Of a stretch of 64,000 nucleotides of DNA, positions 21,231 through 32,784 are shown one piece after another; positions within the stretch are counted from its first letter, which is position 1; the number at the start of each line of letters is the position of its first letter. Below the pieces are notes generated by a model. That model did not search any database and was not told the DNA's origin. It saw nothing but the letters and a program-made list of their open reading frames with translations. The position numbers and the translations under genes are program-made. Source of the DNA: Brettanomyces bruxellensis (taxonomy: Eukaryota; Ascomycota; Pichiomycetes; Pichiales; Pichiaceae); the NCBI RefSeq assembly GCF_011074885.1, contig NC_054689.1, positions 1,922,001 through 1,986,000 on the forward strand, given 5' to 3'.

Positions 21231-21489
21231 TTCCTATGCTTACTTTGGAAAAGCAATTAATTGAACATGAGAAACAGGGATGTAGCCCTGTTAAGATTTA
21301 AGATTTTGATATGCGTTAATCACAATAAAAATAGCCGAAAAAAAAAGTTAGTGCTGTTTACATTTTTTATTTCCATTTTTAAAGCGTTCATCAGGAAAAA
21401 TATTCATTCTCATATAGAGAAGACATTCGAAAAAACAGCTTCACCATTACAGTACGTAATTTAGCTCATACATTGCGTATATAATCAAC

Positions 21490-21972
21490 ATGAGTCTTAG
21501 GTTTGAAGATACTACACGTGAGATATCTCGTAATCTCGAACTAAATAACGATGAAGGCTTTACTCAGTCAAACATTGAACTCACGTGTAATATTGTTGAG
21601 TTTGCAAATAAAATTATTGTGAGTGTACTTCAGAATGGAGAAATGGATCTCAGCTTTGATGTCCCTTTACCAAAATTGAAAGAAGGTAAGATACCATTCA
21701 ATGACGATGAAACAGACACCTATGATGTGGTGTTGGATAATCAGGTTTCATCAACTCAATTACTAGGTGGTGTGTATAACATGAAGAATCAGGTTGCTGT
21801 TTCTCAGATTGGAAAACTTTTGGCCCAATATCAAAATAAAAATGTTATCTTAAATATGAGTGGCCGTTTGTTTTCAGGGACAGAATTCAATCCGAATGAC
21901 TTTACCAAGTTGAAATTTATAATCAAACTTGTGAAAGACACATACACAAACGATGGAAAAAGTTCCGAATAA
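21490..21972 (+). CDS. IRC25: proteasome assembly chaperone 3 (Irc25/Poc3)
   Basis: A 160-residue protein matching yeast Irc25/Poc3 (PAC3). Diagnostic stretches are the strand-loop NKIIVSVLQNGEMDLSFDV and the C-terminal KLKFIIKLVKDTYTND, close to the NGEMD and KLVFVLKCIKDMY segments of the S. cerevisiae protein. With its partner Poc4 it guides assembly of the 20S proteasome alpha ring. The S. cerevisiae protein is a little longer, with an acidic loop in the middle; here that loop is shorter. The family evolves fast, so this is pattern-based. The start is the first ATG. Confidence 0.78.
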   Translation: MSLRFEDTTREISRNLELNNDEGFTQSNIELTCNIVEFANKIIVSVLQNGEMDLSFDVPLPKLKEGKIPFNDDETDTYDVVLDNQVSSTQLLGGVYNMKNQVAVSQIGKLLAQYQNKNVILNMSGRLFSGTEFNPNDFTKLKFIIKLVKDTYTNDGKSSE

Positions 21973-22252
21973 TAACTGGAAACATAGAACTTAGTGTGGG
22001 GTAAAACAGAATTGAAAAATGATAATTGCGCCAGATGTTATTACTGACGTGCACATAAAACGATAGTTAATGCTTTTTTTTATCAATCAATTATGTTCAC
22101 TTGATGTTCATCTCGCAATGGTTTTAAGGAAGTTAAGTTGCTTTACATTTCGGACGTAAATTATACTTTTTTAATCGAACATTAGTTTTTTCGTGACGAA
22201 ATCTAATAGATCCTCGGAGATGGGATAATCCGCCCTTAAGGCCGTTTTCCTG

Positions 22253-22283
<31 letters not shown>

Positions 22284-22561
22284 AGGGTGAGTGGAAAAAA
22301 AAAAATTATAAATTAAATAGAGTACATAACGGATGGCGCGAACTGCAACGCGGATTTAACAAAAATATCGCCGAAGTTAGGGTGAGAAAGGAATGAGAAA
22401 CATAATGCCGAGAAAAAAAAGGTTTAAACCGAGCTTCAGGCGGAACAACCATTAATATAAATATAACACTTTTGCTTCTTGTTACTAAACATACCAAACA
22501 CAAGGACCGTCTTCTTGAAATTTCCTGTCATTATTCTTCCCTTATTGAAATCCCTTCTGAT
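21973..22561. other. intergenic region with 29-base poly-A run upstream of SNG1-like gene
   Basis: About 590 bases. A run of 29 A lies at 22253-22281, followed by a shorter A run, typical of a nucleosome-excluding yeast promoter. The open frame of the next gene extends leftward to 22472 only through non-ATG codons. No other gene seen. Confidence 0.5.
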
Positions 22562-24064
22562 ATGAATTCAAAAATCGAGAAGGAAGACGCAGAGTTATCT
22601 TCAGGCATGACTGGTTCCGATTCAGACATTGAGAGATACTCAGCGCATGAAAGAGTAGCTTCTTCACGAAATGATTTACTCAGATCCGTTACACAATATA
22701 CAGAATTGTCTATGAGTAACGGGGTGGCCGAGGCTAGGGAGGAAATTAGCAAAACAAAAGGAGGCATTCCGGAAAGGAAAACTTCCACGTTCCTCTCAAA
22801 AGATGGAACCACAATCAGAAAAACATTTGCAAAACAATACTTTCCAATCATTCTCATATTATGCACATATCTCTTGGCAGTCTTTTCAATTTATTGGGGG
22901 GCAATGTATAAAAGGTCGACAAGGTTGGTCAACTTGAAAGTACTTGTTTCCGTGGAAAATGATCGATCTGGTGTGATTACAAACTCCCTTCTTACAGCAA
23001 TTAAGATTCCTGAAATTCGGGAGATGTCAGGGTGGACTGTAAGAAACTACATGAGTGAGGAGGAAATAAAAAAGCTTGTTTATGAGCAGAAATACTGGGG
23101 CGCTATTTATGTCTCAAGTCCAGATATTTCAAGCGAATTCATGTCTGGCTTTCATGGAAACACATCAGCTGCTAATTTAACGGCTGTGAAAGGTTATATT
23201 GAGACTGGAAACGATATCATGGGTGTTCCTAATTACGTCAAGCCTGCTCTTCTTGCTCTTGATAGTGCTTATACGGAGATAATGAAGAGTAAAGTGTATC
23301 CGTCGATTATTGCCAATTTGTCCTCTACTGAATTTTCAGACTTACAGAAGAGCTCAGCTTTGACAAATTTCCCAGATATTGAAATTACTGATGGAAATCC
23401 ATTAACAAATTATATTCTAATGGCACCGATGCAGGTTGGATTGATCTATATTATCATTTTGTGTCTTTTCCAAATTCTTTGGTTCATCAAGCTCAATGGT
23501 GATCTGGCCCCATTACTGAAGCCTGTTCACTATATAATATACAGGCTTGTGATATCGCAATGCAATTATCTCATTCTATCCTTATTTTATGCCACTCTTA
23601 ACAGAGCGTTTCAGGTGGACATGCAAAAAGCATGGAAAGGTGGATTTGGCGTTTTCTGGATGTTCTCATTCCTTATCATGTCTGCTTGTGGAGGAGCCTG
23701 TGAAGTTATTGGTACTATTTCAATGGCAACACTTCCTCCCTTGATTGGTTTTTGGCTTTTGTTCTTCATAATATTGAATGTTTCTGCAACATTTGCTCCA
23801 ATTCAGGTGTGCCCGAAGATTTTCAGAATTGCATATGCTTTACCAATAAGAAATGGCTATGATCTCATGAAAGTTGTTCTTATGAATACATATAAAGGAT
23901 ACGTTGGCAGATGTGTGGGCGTTTTAATTGCTTGGATAGTATTAAACAATATCCTTTTTCCATTCGCTTTGATCTTTTTTGCCTACATGTCTAAAAAGAA
24001 GATTAAGAAGCAGGCTGCCGCAAAGCTCGCAATGGAAGAGGAGAGTAAAATTAATACGCAATAG
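22562..24064 (+). CDS. SNG1: SNG1-family membrane protein (DUF3533)
   Basis: A 500-residue integral membrane protein. A polar cytosolic N-terminus of about 95 residues precedes a first membrane segment (PIILILCTYLLAVFSIYWG). A lumenal or extracellular domain of about 170 residues with YWGAIYVSSP follows. The last part has about five more membrane segments, with the MAPMQVGLIYIIIL and FWMFSFLIMSACGG stretches typical of the family. The S. cerevisiae member Sng1 gives resistance to nitrosoguanidine; the transported or affected substrate is not settled. I take the ATG at 22562 because the longer frame lacks an ATG. A lysine-rich tail ends the protein. Confidence 0.82.
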   Translation: MNSKIEKEDAELSSGMTGSDSDIERYSAHERVASSRNDLLRSVTQYTELSMSNGVAEAREEISKTKGGIPERKTSTFLSKDGTTIRKTFAKQYFPIILILCTYLLAVFSIYWGAMYKRSTRLVNLKVLVSVENDRSGVITNSLLTAIKIPEIREMSGWTVRNYMSEEEIKKLVYEQKYWGAIYVSSPDISSEFMSGFHGNTSAANLTAVKGYIETGNDIMGVPNYVKPALLALDSAYTEIMKSKVYPSIIANLSSTEFSDLQKSSALTNFPDIEITDGNPLTNYILMAPMQVGLIYIIILCLFQILWFIKLNGDLAPLLKPVHYIIYRLVISQCNYLILSLFYATLNRAFQVDMQKAWKGGFGVFWMFSFLIMSACGGACEVIGTISMATLPPLIGFWLLFFIILNVSATFAPIQVCPKIFRIAYALPIRNGYDLMKVVLMNTYKGYVGRCVGVLIAWIVLNNILFPFALIFFAYMSKKKIKKQAAAKLAMEEESKINTQ

Positions 24065-24172
24065 AGTGATTTTAAATAGTTGGTACACTAAGTAATTTTT
24101 GTTCATTATAAGAATAGCATTAGCATTAGCATTGAAATAAATATCGTAATCCCAGCACATAGATAAGGACCA

Positions 24173-25614
24173 TCAGTGCTGCTGTTTTATTTTGGTATGC
24201 TCCATATATGGCCCAAGAATTTTGAAACTGCTTTCACAGTATTTTGATAGATCGCTTTCAAACTTCTTGAAATTAAGAAGCATAGGAACTTCTTTAAGTG
24301 GTATATATATGGGCTCCTGGCCAGTCAGTATGGAAACAGAAAGACTTGGAATCCGCACAATCTTTTTAATATTCTTTGGAGCGTAAAGTTGCCAAACATC
24401 AGCTGACTCCAGATGGGTCGTGTTATCCAGCTCAATGAATCCAATGTTTTCAAATATCAAATCAATCTTGCCTTCAAAAGGAGGAATAATATATCGTCTA
24501 ATCATGGGTTTCACAAACTTTCCTGAACTTATCATGTGTTCATAGCCATCCGTGTATGTGTTATATAGAGCTAATTTTCCATACAAAAATCTGCGGTACT
24601 TGAACGAACTTACTCCCCTCGGCTTAAGAAAGAACACATCATTAACAGAAAAAACTTGGGAAGGGATAGATGGGTTTAATAGGATAGAACGTTGTTTGTG
24701 ATCAAATCTAAACTGTTGCTGAAGGTTTAATCTATACTTCTTATCTAATATTCCGTAAATTCCCTTGCGATGATGCAGAAATCCCGGGGTATCAATCAAA
24801 GTGGAATCCAAAGCACTTATCTCATACTCAAAGTTCTTTCTTGTCGAAAATGGGTATGGAGATATTGAATAATAATAATTAGCTTTGGATGGTGAAAGTC
24901 CATCGTACCTTTTTTGTCGACATTCTTCATTGTTGATGAAGTACTAGCTGTCGGCACATTTCGTAAAATCATTCGCATAAGTCTTTTAGCAAGGGTAGAT
25001 TTTCCTGTGTTACCTACTCCAATAATAAAGCATTTGCAGGACTCCAAGGATAAGTGTTGATACAAATTCACGATTGGGGCCGAAATTTTATTAGTCATAA
25101 CGAAAATATGGGAAGGATCAACTTTGAAATCCATATTTATTTGTAAATTATGTGACCACGCAGGAAGAGTCTGCCTGTAGTAGGACTCGTATCGCCTTAT
25201 ATTAGCAATACTTAAATCATCAGTAATATTATCCAGCATGTTAATAATGAAATAAGTTCTACTAATATCTAAATTTCTTAGTTTCATAATCCTGAAGAAA
25301 CGTTTTGTCAATGATAGGGGAAAATCTCTTGCGTCGAGGCAGTACAAAATGTAAGGATTTGAACCCGCCGAAATTGTACAAAGAACGTCATCCAATGATG
25401 CTGGTAAAATATCAAGAACTTGACGCATATAACTTTGTATCGGCCGTTTTTCCATCAGTTTCACAAATTGCTCTTGCTTATCCTTTGGAATGTTAATGTA
25501 ACATTTTCTGTGTGTAGTGCAAAACGGTCGGAGAGAGGTGACTGTTAAGTGAGTAGTATAGTAGGGCTTCTCCAAACTCTTGAATGCCAACTGTAATGTT
25601 CGAATCGACTGCAT
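24173..25614 (-). CDS. GEP3: mitochondrial GTPase Gep3/Mtg3, frame broken at about 24910-24915
   Basis: Two minus-strand frames (24817-25614 and 24173-24811) make one circularly permuted GTPase of about 480 residues. The first has an Arg/Ser-rich mitochondrial start, the G4-like region (FIINMLDNI) and the Walker A loop (IIGVGNTGKSTLAKRL). The second has the G3 motif DTPGF. Adding one A to a six-A run (T6 at 24910-24915 on the plus strand) joins them through KRYDGLSPSKANYYYS and ISPYPFSTRK. In yeast the protein (Gep3, Mtg3) takes part in small-subunit mitochondrial ribosome assembly and affects phosphatidylethanolamine or cardiolipin phenotypes. The start is the first ATG. Confidence 0.82.
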
Positions 25615-25887
25615 GAACCATTAATGTGTATAGATTCAGTATTTATTTTATATGCTATTATCCTAATTTACACTAACTTTGAAGCTTGGAAACTGCCTTT
25701 AATCGTGAAAATTATGATAAAGCATCCGAGTTAGGTACAAAAAAAAAGAAATAAAAGATACAGATGTATGTGCGAAAAAGACAAAAAAAGGATCGGTCCC
25801 ATATACGGATCCGAGGTAGCTGTTACTATCTAAAAAAATGTACTTTATCCAAAATCATGATACGTTATCATTACTATTATTAAAAGA

Positions 25888-27779
25888 TTATCTGCGTCCA
25901 GGATCTCCAAGATCAATTTCATGAAGATCAGCAGATCCCTCTAATGCTGACAATATATTTGGCGCAGGGTCCCGAATTTTATTATCCAATTTCTTTTCCG
26001 AATCATCCAGTTTCGAACTCATATTAGAAGACATTTCATCATTTGAAAAAATAGCCGACTCGGAAACATTAGGATCTGATTTCACAGAGACAGATGATAA
26101 CGGAATATTAGCTCCACAATTTTCTAGGAAAAACGAATGATCGATGAGAGGGCCTTGAAAATGATATTTTCCCCAACTATACCACAAAGCGGTAATAAAA
26201 AATGCAAACAAGAAAAACACAACGAAAGCGTAATTCATCGACTCAACATCAATAAATCTAGATGGAGGGAATAGAGAAACACAATAGTGCATAAAATGAA
26301 AAAGCAACTGAGTAGGTTAATCACATACCCAAATTTCCTTAACTTAAATGCTGCACCCCTTATCTTCTTTCTTTTATTTAATATTGACCCTAATATCGGA
26401 ATACCATTCGCAACATTCAAAGCAATAACAGAACACCCGATAAATGCACTGAATGCGGACGATGATACCAGAGAAAAAAGTCCAAAAATACAAGCGACGA
26501 AAACAGAAAGAAGCAAAGCATTTGTTGGAACTATTTGTTCACCTTCTGTAGTATCCACCTTCTGCCATAGGTTATCAAATGGCAATCCATGATCTCTTCC
26601 AAATGCATAGACAGCTCTTGACGCTGTAGTCAAGGTTCCTATAGTTGCAAAGAAAAGAGAGCCCACAATAAGGAGAACTAAAACCATAGAAACCAAAAAT
26701 GATCTTGTGGAAAGCTTGAAAACTATGTCTATTGGGAAAATATCTGGATTGTCATCAAGGAGCTTTGTGAGATCTGGGAGAATCGTTAAAATCGGTAGAA
26801 TAAATGATATTCCAATAACAGAACTCATTAACACAGCAAATATCATTCCCTTTGGAATGGAACGCTCTGGATTCTTCACCTCTTCACTCATAGAAACAAT
26901 GGATCCATAGCCATTAAATGTCATAGATGAAAACTGAATGGCACCAATTATGAATGCAAGCCAGTTGGGCCATCCACTTCGTTTCCCATCAAAATGAGTA
27001 AAAATATATTTAATATCATGGTGCTCTGTGGAAAAGATAATCAAAAGAATGTCCATAATCAAAATTGTATATATTGTCCAGTAGATGCATAAAGTATTGA
27101 GCTTTTCAAGGTGCTTCTGAAATTGAAGGTTAACAAGACCTGCCAGCACAACTATAACGATGTATAACAAAAAAACAATTAGATCATCATGTTTATAATC
27201 AGACTGCTTTAGTCCGAATATCGATAGTATGAATTGTGATCCGCCGAAAGCACATGAAACAAACATGAGCCAATTTCCAATAATAAGAAACCAACCAGTA
27301 AACCAGGAGGCGGGAAGCGCATAATCCTTACTGGCTAAAAGATATCCATAATGATAGACACCACCGGAAGTTGGAAACTTGGATGCAATCTCACTAAGTG
27401 ATAATGAAATAAGAATAGTAAAGAAACTAAATAAAACCCATCCCCAAAAGATTGTCACACTTCCTCCACATATTAATCCAACCGAAAGCGTTGTGGAAAT
27501 ACCAAATGGAACGTTCATTAAAGAGAAACCCAATCCCACAATGGAAGCCACTGAGAAATTATTTCGAAGTTCATGTTTGTAGTTGAAATGTTCAATTTCT
27601 TCTGAATTATCATCATCCAGATATATTTCTTCTACGACGTGTTCTCCAATTCCTCTAAGAGTACGTCCAATTCTTTCTGTGTTCAAAATATCCGAAGTGG
27701 GAAGAGATATGTATCCATGATTTCTGGAATTACCACTATTTTCTATGGTACCCAATGTATCGGAATTACGCTGGACCAT
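25888..27779 (-). CDS. TPO5: APC-superfamily permease (Tpo5/Uga4-like polyamine or GABA transporter), frame broken near 26261-26270
   Basis: The main frame (26235-27779) encodes a polar N-terminus and most of a twelve-helix transporter. Features are SIVGLGFSLMNVPFG, the helix-1 glycine motif, SEIASKFPTSGGVYHYG and the loop SEEVKNPERSIPKGM. It then stops early; an overlapping frame (25888-26307) carries the last helix (MNYAFVVFFLFAFFITALW), WGKYHFQGP and a polar cytosolic tail. One extra C in the TTCCCTCC tract (plus-strand 26261-26270) joins them, giving about 630 residues. The GKYHFQGP end and the EVK-P-IP-GM loop suit the Tpo5/Uga4 branch. Substrate (polyamine, GABA or other amine) cannot be read from sequence. 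Symbol is a best guess. Confidence 0.75.
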
Positions 27780-28180
27780 TTGTAGAATTGACTAGTGGAT
27801 GATGAATATTATCCAAAGTAGTGTCCTCTCATTTACTGCGTAATATACTGCACTTCTCTGACCCTTTTTTGCCGGAAATTCCTATTCCTTCAACAATAAA
27901 ATAACAAATATGACGGTAGATAATTAAGGATACAGATGTCTTCTGAAATGATAGAATACGTTCTGGTGTCAAAGATTTTTGAAATACGGGAATGTACTGT
28001 ACTTGCCTATCTGGAGAACCATATCTTATTTTTATTTTAATTTTTTGTTCGGTTTTTTCTTCAGCAAGAAAATAATAAATGTAAAAATGAAGGGTGTAAG
28101 TTAGTAAAGCCTATCTCACCGGGTACTACACAGTTGTCGAAACATATTTCAGCCAAATTGTGGTTCTACCCAATATTCCA
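27780..28180. promoter_or_regulatory. divergent region between permease and SNU114
   Basis: About 400 bases, T-rich near 28020-28060. No gene, repeat or clear motif beyond that. Confidence 0.4.
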
Positions 28181-31139
28181 ATGAGTACTGAAGAGTATGA
28201 TGAGTTTGGAACCCTATAGGGGTCACAAGTGAGGATGATTCGTCGATTAATTCATCTGAAGAGACAACTTCATCTGAAGAGAGCTATGTCAGCGAGCATC
28301 AAAGGAGAACCTGGAAGAAGACATAAATTCTGGAGTGAAAAATTTAACAACAAATGATGAAGAGGAAGAGAAAATCATAATTCATTCTAAAAGCTCAACA
28401 GATAGTAGCTTTCAGAATTTTGGGCCAGATGTTGAAACAGTGTATGCAACACAGGATGCACTTGAACCAGAAATACCAATAGTTGAATCGCTAAAGAATG
28501 AAAAGTTTACGATTGAGGAAGAGAGCCTACCAAAGACAACATATTCAAAACAATATTTATCTGACTTGCTACACATACCATCCAAGATTCGTAATGTTTC
28601 AATTTGTGGAGGATTGCAATCAGGAAAGACATCGTTTATTGACTTACTTGTCGATGAAACTCATTTAAGAGATCATAAGAATAATGAAAACAATAATATA
28701 AAATACACGGATAATAAAGTATTAGAGGTGGAGCGTGGAATATCAATACATTCATCTATGATGACTCTTTTATTATCAAACTCGAAAGGCAACTCTATCG
28801 CATTTAATGTCTTTGACACACCAGGTCATTCAAGTTTTATTGATGACGTGAATTCTTCAATTAATTTATCAGATAATGTAATTCTAGTGGTGGATGTTGC
28901 TGAGGATGTTCCAGAATCTCTTTCGACTGTAATAAATGTTGCATTAAGTTCTAATTGCAAGCTTTTTTTGATGATAAGCAAGCTAGATCGATTGTTTTTA
29001 GAACTAAGACTAACTCCATTGGATGCTTATTATAAGATTCGAAAGATCATTGATAATGTTAACAAATACTTGAAAATGAAAGGTGCCTCCGATCATATAC
29101 TATTCAATCCTACAAGAGGTAATGTCTTCTTTGAATCAGCACATCTTAATTGCTGTTTTACTCTTGATAGTTTTGCAGACATTTACAGAGCCAAAATACA
29201 CCAAGACCTCTCAGATACATTTTCAAAATCATTGTGGGGTGATGTCTATTACCTGGATGGTCACTTTACGACGAAGACTGCCAATAAAATTAAGTCTGCC
29301 AATGAACGAACTTTTGTGAAATTCATCTTAGAACCAATCTATAAATTGGCCATGATGGTATTGACAATGCCTGCGAAGAAATTAGAATATTACGTTAGGG
29401 AGAAGTTAGGAATTCACACAATTAGTCATCCACAATTTAAACAAGACCCATCTGATGTTTTGAGGACACTATTTAAAAAATACTTTGGTGAAACGCAGTG
29501 TTCATTTACGGATATGATCCAGTCCTATGGAGTATCACCTATTGAAAACAATATCAATGCATTCCAATATAATCAAACTAATTTGGAATTTCCGGAACAA
29601 TCTTTATCCTCTGTGCAAAAATGCGACTCATCTGGCCCTTTAATCGCCAAAGTTTCCAGACTTGTAAATACATCCGATGGATCTAGGTTTTATGCCGAAG
29701 TGCGAGTGTTTTCTGGTACTTTAAAGTCGAAGTCTTCTGTGATTCTTCTAGGAGAAACGTATTCCAGTGAGTTCAATGAGGACATGAAAATTCAGAAAAT
29801 AAAGAAAACCTTTTTGAATGATACAAGATATAGAATAGAGGTTGGAGAGATACCTGCTGGTGCAATTGGATTGATCTCCGGTCATGAAATAGACACATTT
29901 ATAACTAGAACAGCGACAATTTATGATGAGGACGCTTTCAAACCGAATTTTTCAATTCTTAAACCATTCAAGCATGTTATACAGCCTGTGTTTAAGGTTG
30001 CAGTACAGCCAGAGAATCCATCAGATATGGGAAGCCTTATTTCCGGATTGAAAATGATAAGCCGTGAATATGCAGGATGTGAAATAACAGTTGAAGAAGG
30101 CGGTGATCAAGCAATATCTGGATACAGCGAGCTCTATTTGGATTGCTTACTGCATGATTTACGGAAACTCTACTCAAATATCGATATAAAGGTTAGCGAT
30201 CCAATGACTAGATTTGCAGAAACTTGTGCTGATACATCAATGGTGAAACTTCCTACAAATTCGGTGAACGGACACAATTCAATTACAATAATAGCCGAGC
30301 CACTGGATGAGGAACTCACCAATGATATAGCAAGCGGTAAATTACCTCTAGATCCGAAAACAAGAAAACTTTCTAAAATACTCAGAAAAAGGTATCAATG
30401 GGATTCACTTGCTGCACGATCTGTCTGGGCATTTGGTCCATTGGAGAATCACAGTGTGAGTATATTATGTGACGACACTTTGCCGGATGAGGTTGATAAG
30501 GAAAGATTGCTCTTTGCCAGGGATTCGATAATTCAAGGGTTTAGATGGGCATCTAGAGAAGGACCATTGTGTGAAGAGCCTATTCGTGGAGTTAGATTTA
30601 GGATTATAGATGCAGACATTTCATCCGACTATAATGAAGCAAACGGGGCCCAGCTTATTCAAATGACTAGACAAGCTTGCTACTGTGCAATCATGACAGC
30701 AACTCCACAATTACTAGAACCAGTGTTTAAAGTTGACATGACAAGCAACGGCTCGTTGGGAAAATCACTTTCGAATATTATATCCAAAAGACGTGGCCGG
30801 GTTGTTTCTGACAAACCGGTTGATGGTACACAACTATTTAGAATAACAGGCTTTGTCCCTGTTATTGATAGCGTCGGTTTGGAGACTGATATTAGACTAT
30901 TAACACAAGGTAAAGCAATGTGTGAAATGACATTTGCGAAGTGGCAGACGGCACCGGGTGATCCTTTAGATAAGTCTTGCTATCTTCCAATATTGCGACC
31001 TGTTCCAATCGCTTCACTCGCTAGAGACTTTACACTAAAAACAAGGAAGCGGAAGGGTCTTGATGGAGGTCCAACCCTCGAGAATTACGTGGACCATGAA
31101 ACATGGGAAAAACTTCGGGCTACTAATCTGTTTGTGTAG
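28181..31139 (+). CDS. SNU114: U5 snRNP GTPase Snu114, two frame breaks in the N-terminus
   Basis: A large EF-2-like GTPase of about 986 residues once two missing bases are allowed for. The long frame (28335-31139) has a GGLQSGKTSFID G1 loop, DTPGHSSFIDD as G3, and SKLDR where NKxD is usual for G4. EF-2-like domains follow to the end. No ATG suits that frame at its start. An ATG at 28181 begins STEEYDEFGTL, then hits TAG at 28217. One added base there gives IGV, matching DEFGNLIGV of yeast Snu114; another near 28301-28305 links to NLEEDINSGVK. Snu114 controls unwinding steps in spliceosome activation and disassembly with Brr2 and Prp8. The N-terminus is acidic, as in the family. Confidence 0.87.
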
Positions 31140-31294
31140 TGGTCTTTCTACAAAATAGATTCGATAGAATGTATATTTTATTTCAGAAGGCGTCATCTTC
31201 AAGAAAATCGTAGAGAAGGTGAACCTATAATTAGTTTATGCTAATAATTAATCTAAATTTTGCTACCATACATATATTTTCAAAAAGTCTCTGA

Positions 31295-32259
31295 TTATCT
31301 CTTCCATCTGCTTCTTTTGCTTTTTCCCAATCTTTTCTTTCCCTTTCCCTTAGCCGACATTTGGCGTTGAATTCTTCTCTTCTTTCTGGATAGTCCTTGA
31401 GGTGTCTGAGAAGCCTCCTCCAATTCGATATTAAATTCTTCCTCTCCGATATCATTGTTCTGTCTTCTCTTTCTAAGAGATTTAATCTTATCCATAGTTT
31501 CCCTTTTCTCCTTCTGTCTCTCTTGAAGTGTTTCATGTTGAACCTGCTTGCCAAACTTCTTGAGCTCTCTTTGTCTTCTGGCATCTTCTTTAGCTTTCTT
31601 CTCAGATGCTTCTTGAATAAGTTTACTTTTGAGTTTTTCCATATGCTCATCGGACTTGACCATTTCGGCAAAATAATCTGCAGGGCGTGAAAAAGGTATC
31701 TTTAGAGCAAGAAGCTTCTTCTTACCTTCAGTAGCAGCATCAAGCCCTTGCTTCACAAATTGAAGCTCTCTTTCTGTGTCATCATATAAATCTGTGATTT
31801 GGGACTCCACTCTAGTAGTGTAAGTTATGGCCTGCGACTCGTCAAACTGATACTTTTCCCATGGTATTCTTATCCTTTCGTACACTTCCTTTATAGCAGC
31901 TGTGTTATTAATTTTGAGTTTCGTATGTGGTATTGCATCTGTGTCAGCACCAACATCTGCATTGTTGTACAAAATCTCCTCTTTATTATCACTGGTAGGC
32001 TTTTCTTCATTTTGGCATCCGCAGTGTGAGAACCCTCAAATTCTTCGACTTCCTTCTCATCCTCACTTTCTTCAAGAACGTTCAAATCAAGCTTATCATC
32101 ATTATCATCATTATCTGGCTCTTCTTGTTCTGACTTTTTCGAGTGATCAGGCACATTCTTCTGCTTTTTCTTCTCCGCTTTCTTGAGAAGACGCTTTTCC
32201 TTCTTACTCAACGAATGACTGACATATTTTGAGTCAGTTAAAACACCTGCATCCACCAT
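31295..32259 (-). CDS. EBP2: rRNA-processing protein Ebp2, frame broken near 32010-32013
   Basis: An acidic N-terminal frame (31891-32259, ATG at 32259) and a basic C-terminal frame (31295-31972) form one Ebp2 of about 321 residues. The core signature is IPFSRPADYFAEMVKSDEHM and the helix RRQRELKKFGKQVQHE; then comes KIKSLRKRRQN and a Lys/Arg-rich tail. One more A in the AAAA run (T4 at 32010-32013 on the plus strand) joins GSHTADAK to NEEKPTSDNKEE. Ebp2 is a nucleolar factor for 27S pre-rRNA processing and 60S assembly. A long third frame at 31231-31671 is a shadow caused by the Lys/Arg/Glu-rich composition. It converges on SNU114 and is divergent from ERG20. Confidence 0.88.
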
Positions 32260-32784
32260 ATCTTGACCTATTAATAACGCAATTTACAGTAGTTATGATC
32301 CAGAAACAGATGGTATAAGAAGCACCCTATGCTATTTTTTAGTAGGTGTAAGATAGCCAGCTCATATAACTTTTTCAGGTTCGAAAATTTTTATTTTTTT
32401 TGTTTGTTTGTTTGGAAGCTCTACCCACTCGGAAAAGATGTGGGATAGATGGATCAAATTTCAACAATCGGTGAAACTTTTTTTGATCGCTCTGTTATGG
32501 GTGGGCTGTCTAGCAGGACTAGCTAGGTTCGAGTGAAAAAAAAAAAAAGGAAAAAAACCTATCTATTCGAATAGCTGAATATTCACAAAATTACGCGGCC
32601 CAATGAAAAGTACTATGGTAATCGTCGCTCCGCCTAATTCTTAGTATAAATATATATGTGCATATCTGCCTCGGTTCAGTCATCCTATTCTTTAATATAT
32701 TACACTTCTGTGTTCAGCATATTTAAGACATTCAATTATTTATTTTTAGTAGACCTATAGAGTTAGAAAAGTTTATTGCACATA
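32260..32784. promoter_or_regulatory. divergent region between EBP2 and ERG20
   Basis: About 525 bases. T-rich and A-rich runs occur near 32395 and 32537. A TATA-like AGTATAAATATATA near 32643 is placed for ERG20. No gene seen. The GGTTCGAG near 32528 has no tRNA around it. Confidence 0.45.

Noticed and set aside
22472..22561. Upstream extension of the SNG1-like frame
   Set aside because: It would need a TTG start; the first ATG is at 22562. The same reasoning set the starts of SDO1, ERG20, HIS5, NAT4, SPE3 and the genes at 4357, 39575 and 44240.
31231..31671. 146-codon frame overlapping EBP2
   Set aside because: A shifted reading of the Lys/Arg/Glu-rich C-terminal half of EBP2; the other frame matches the family.
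32520..32540. GGTTCGAG, resembling a tRNA B box
   Set aside because: No A box or cloverleaf around it.
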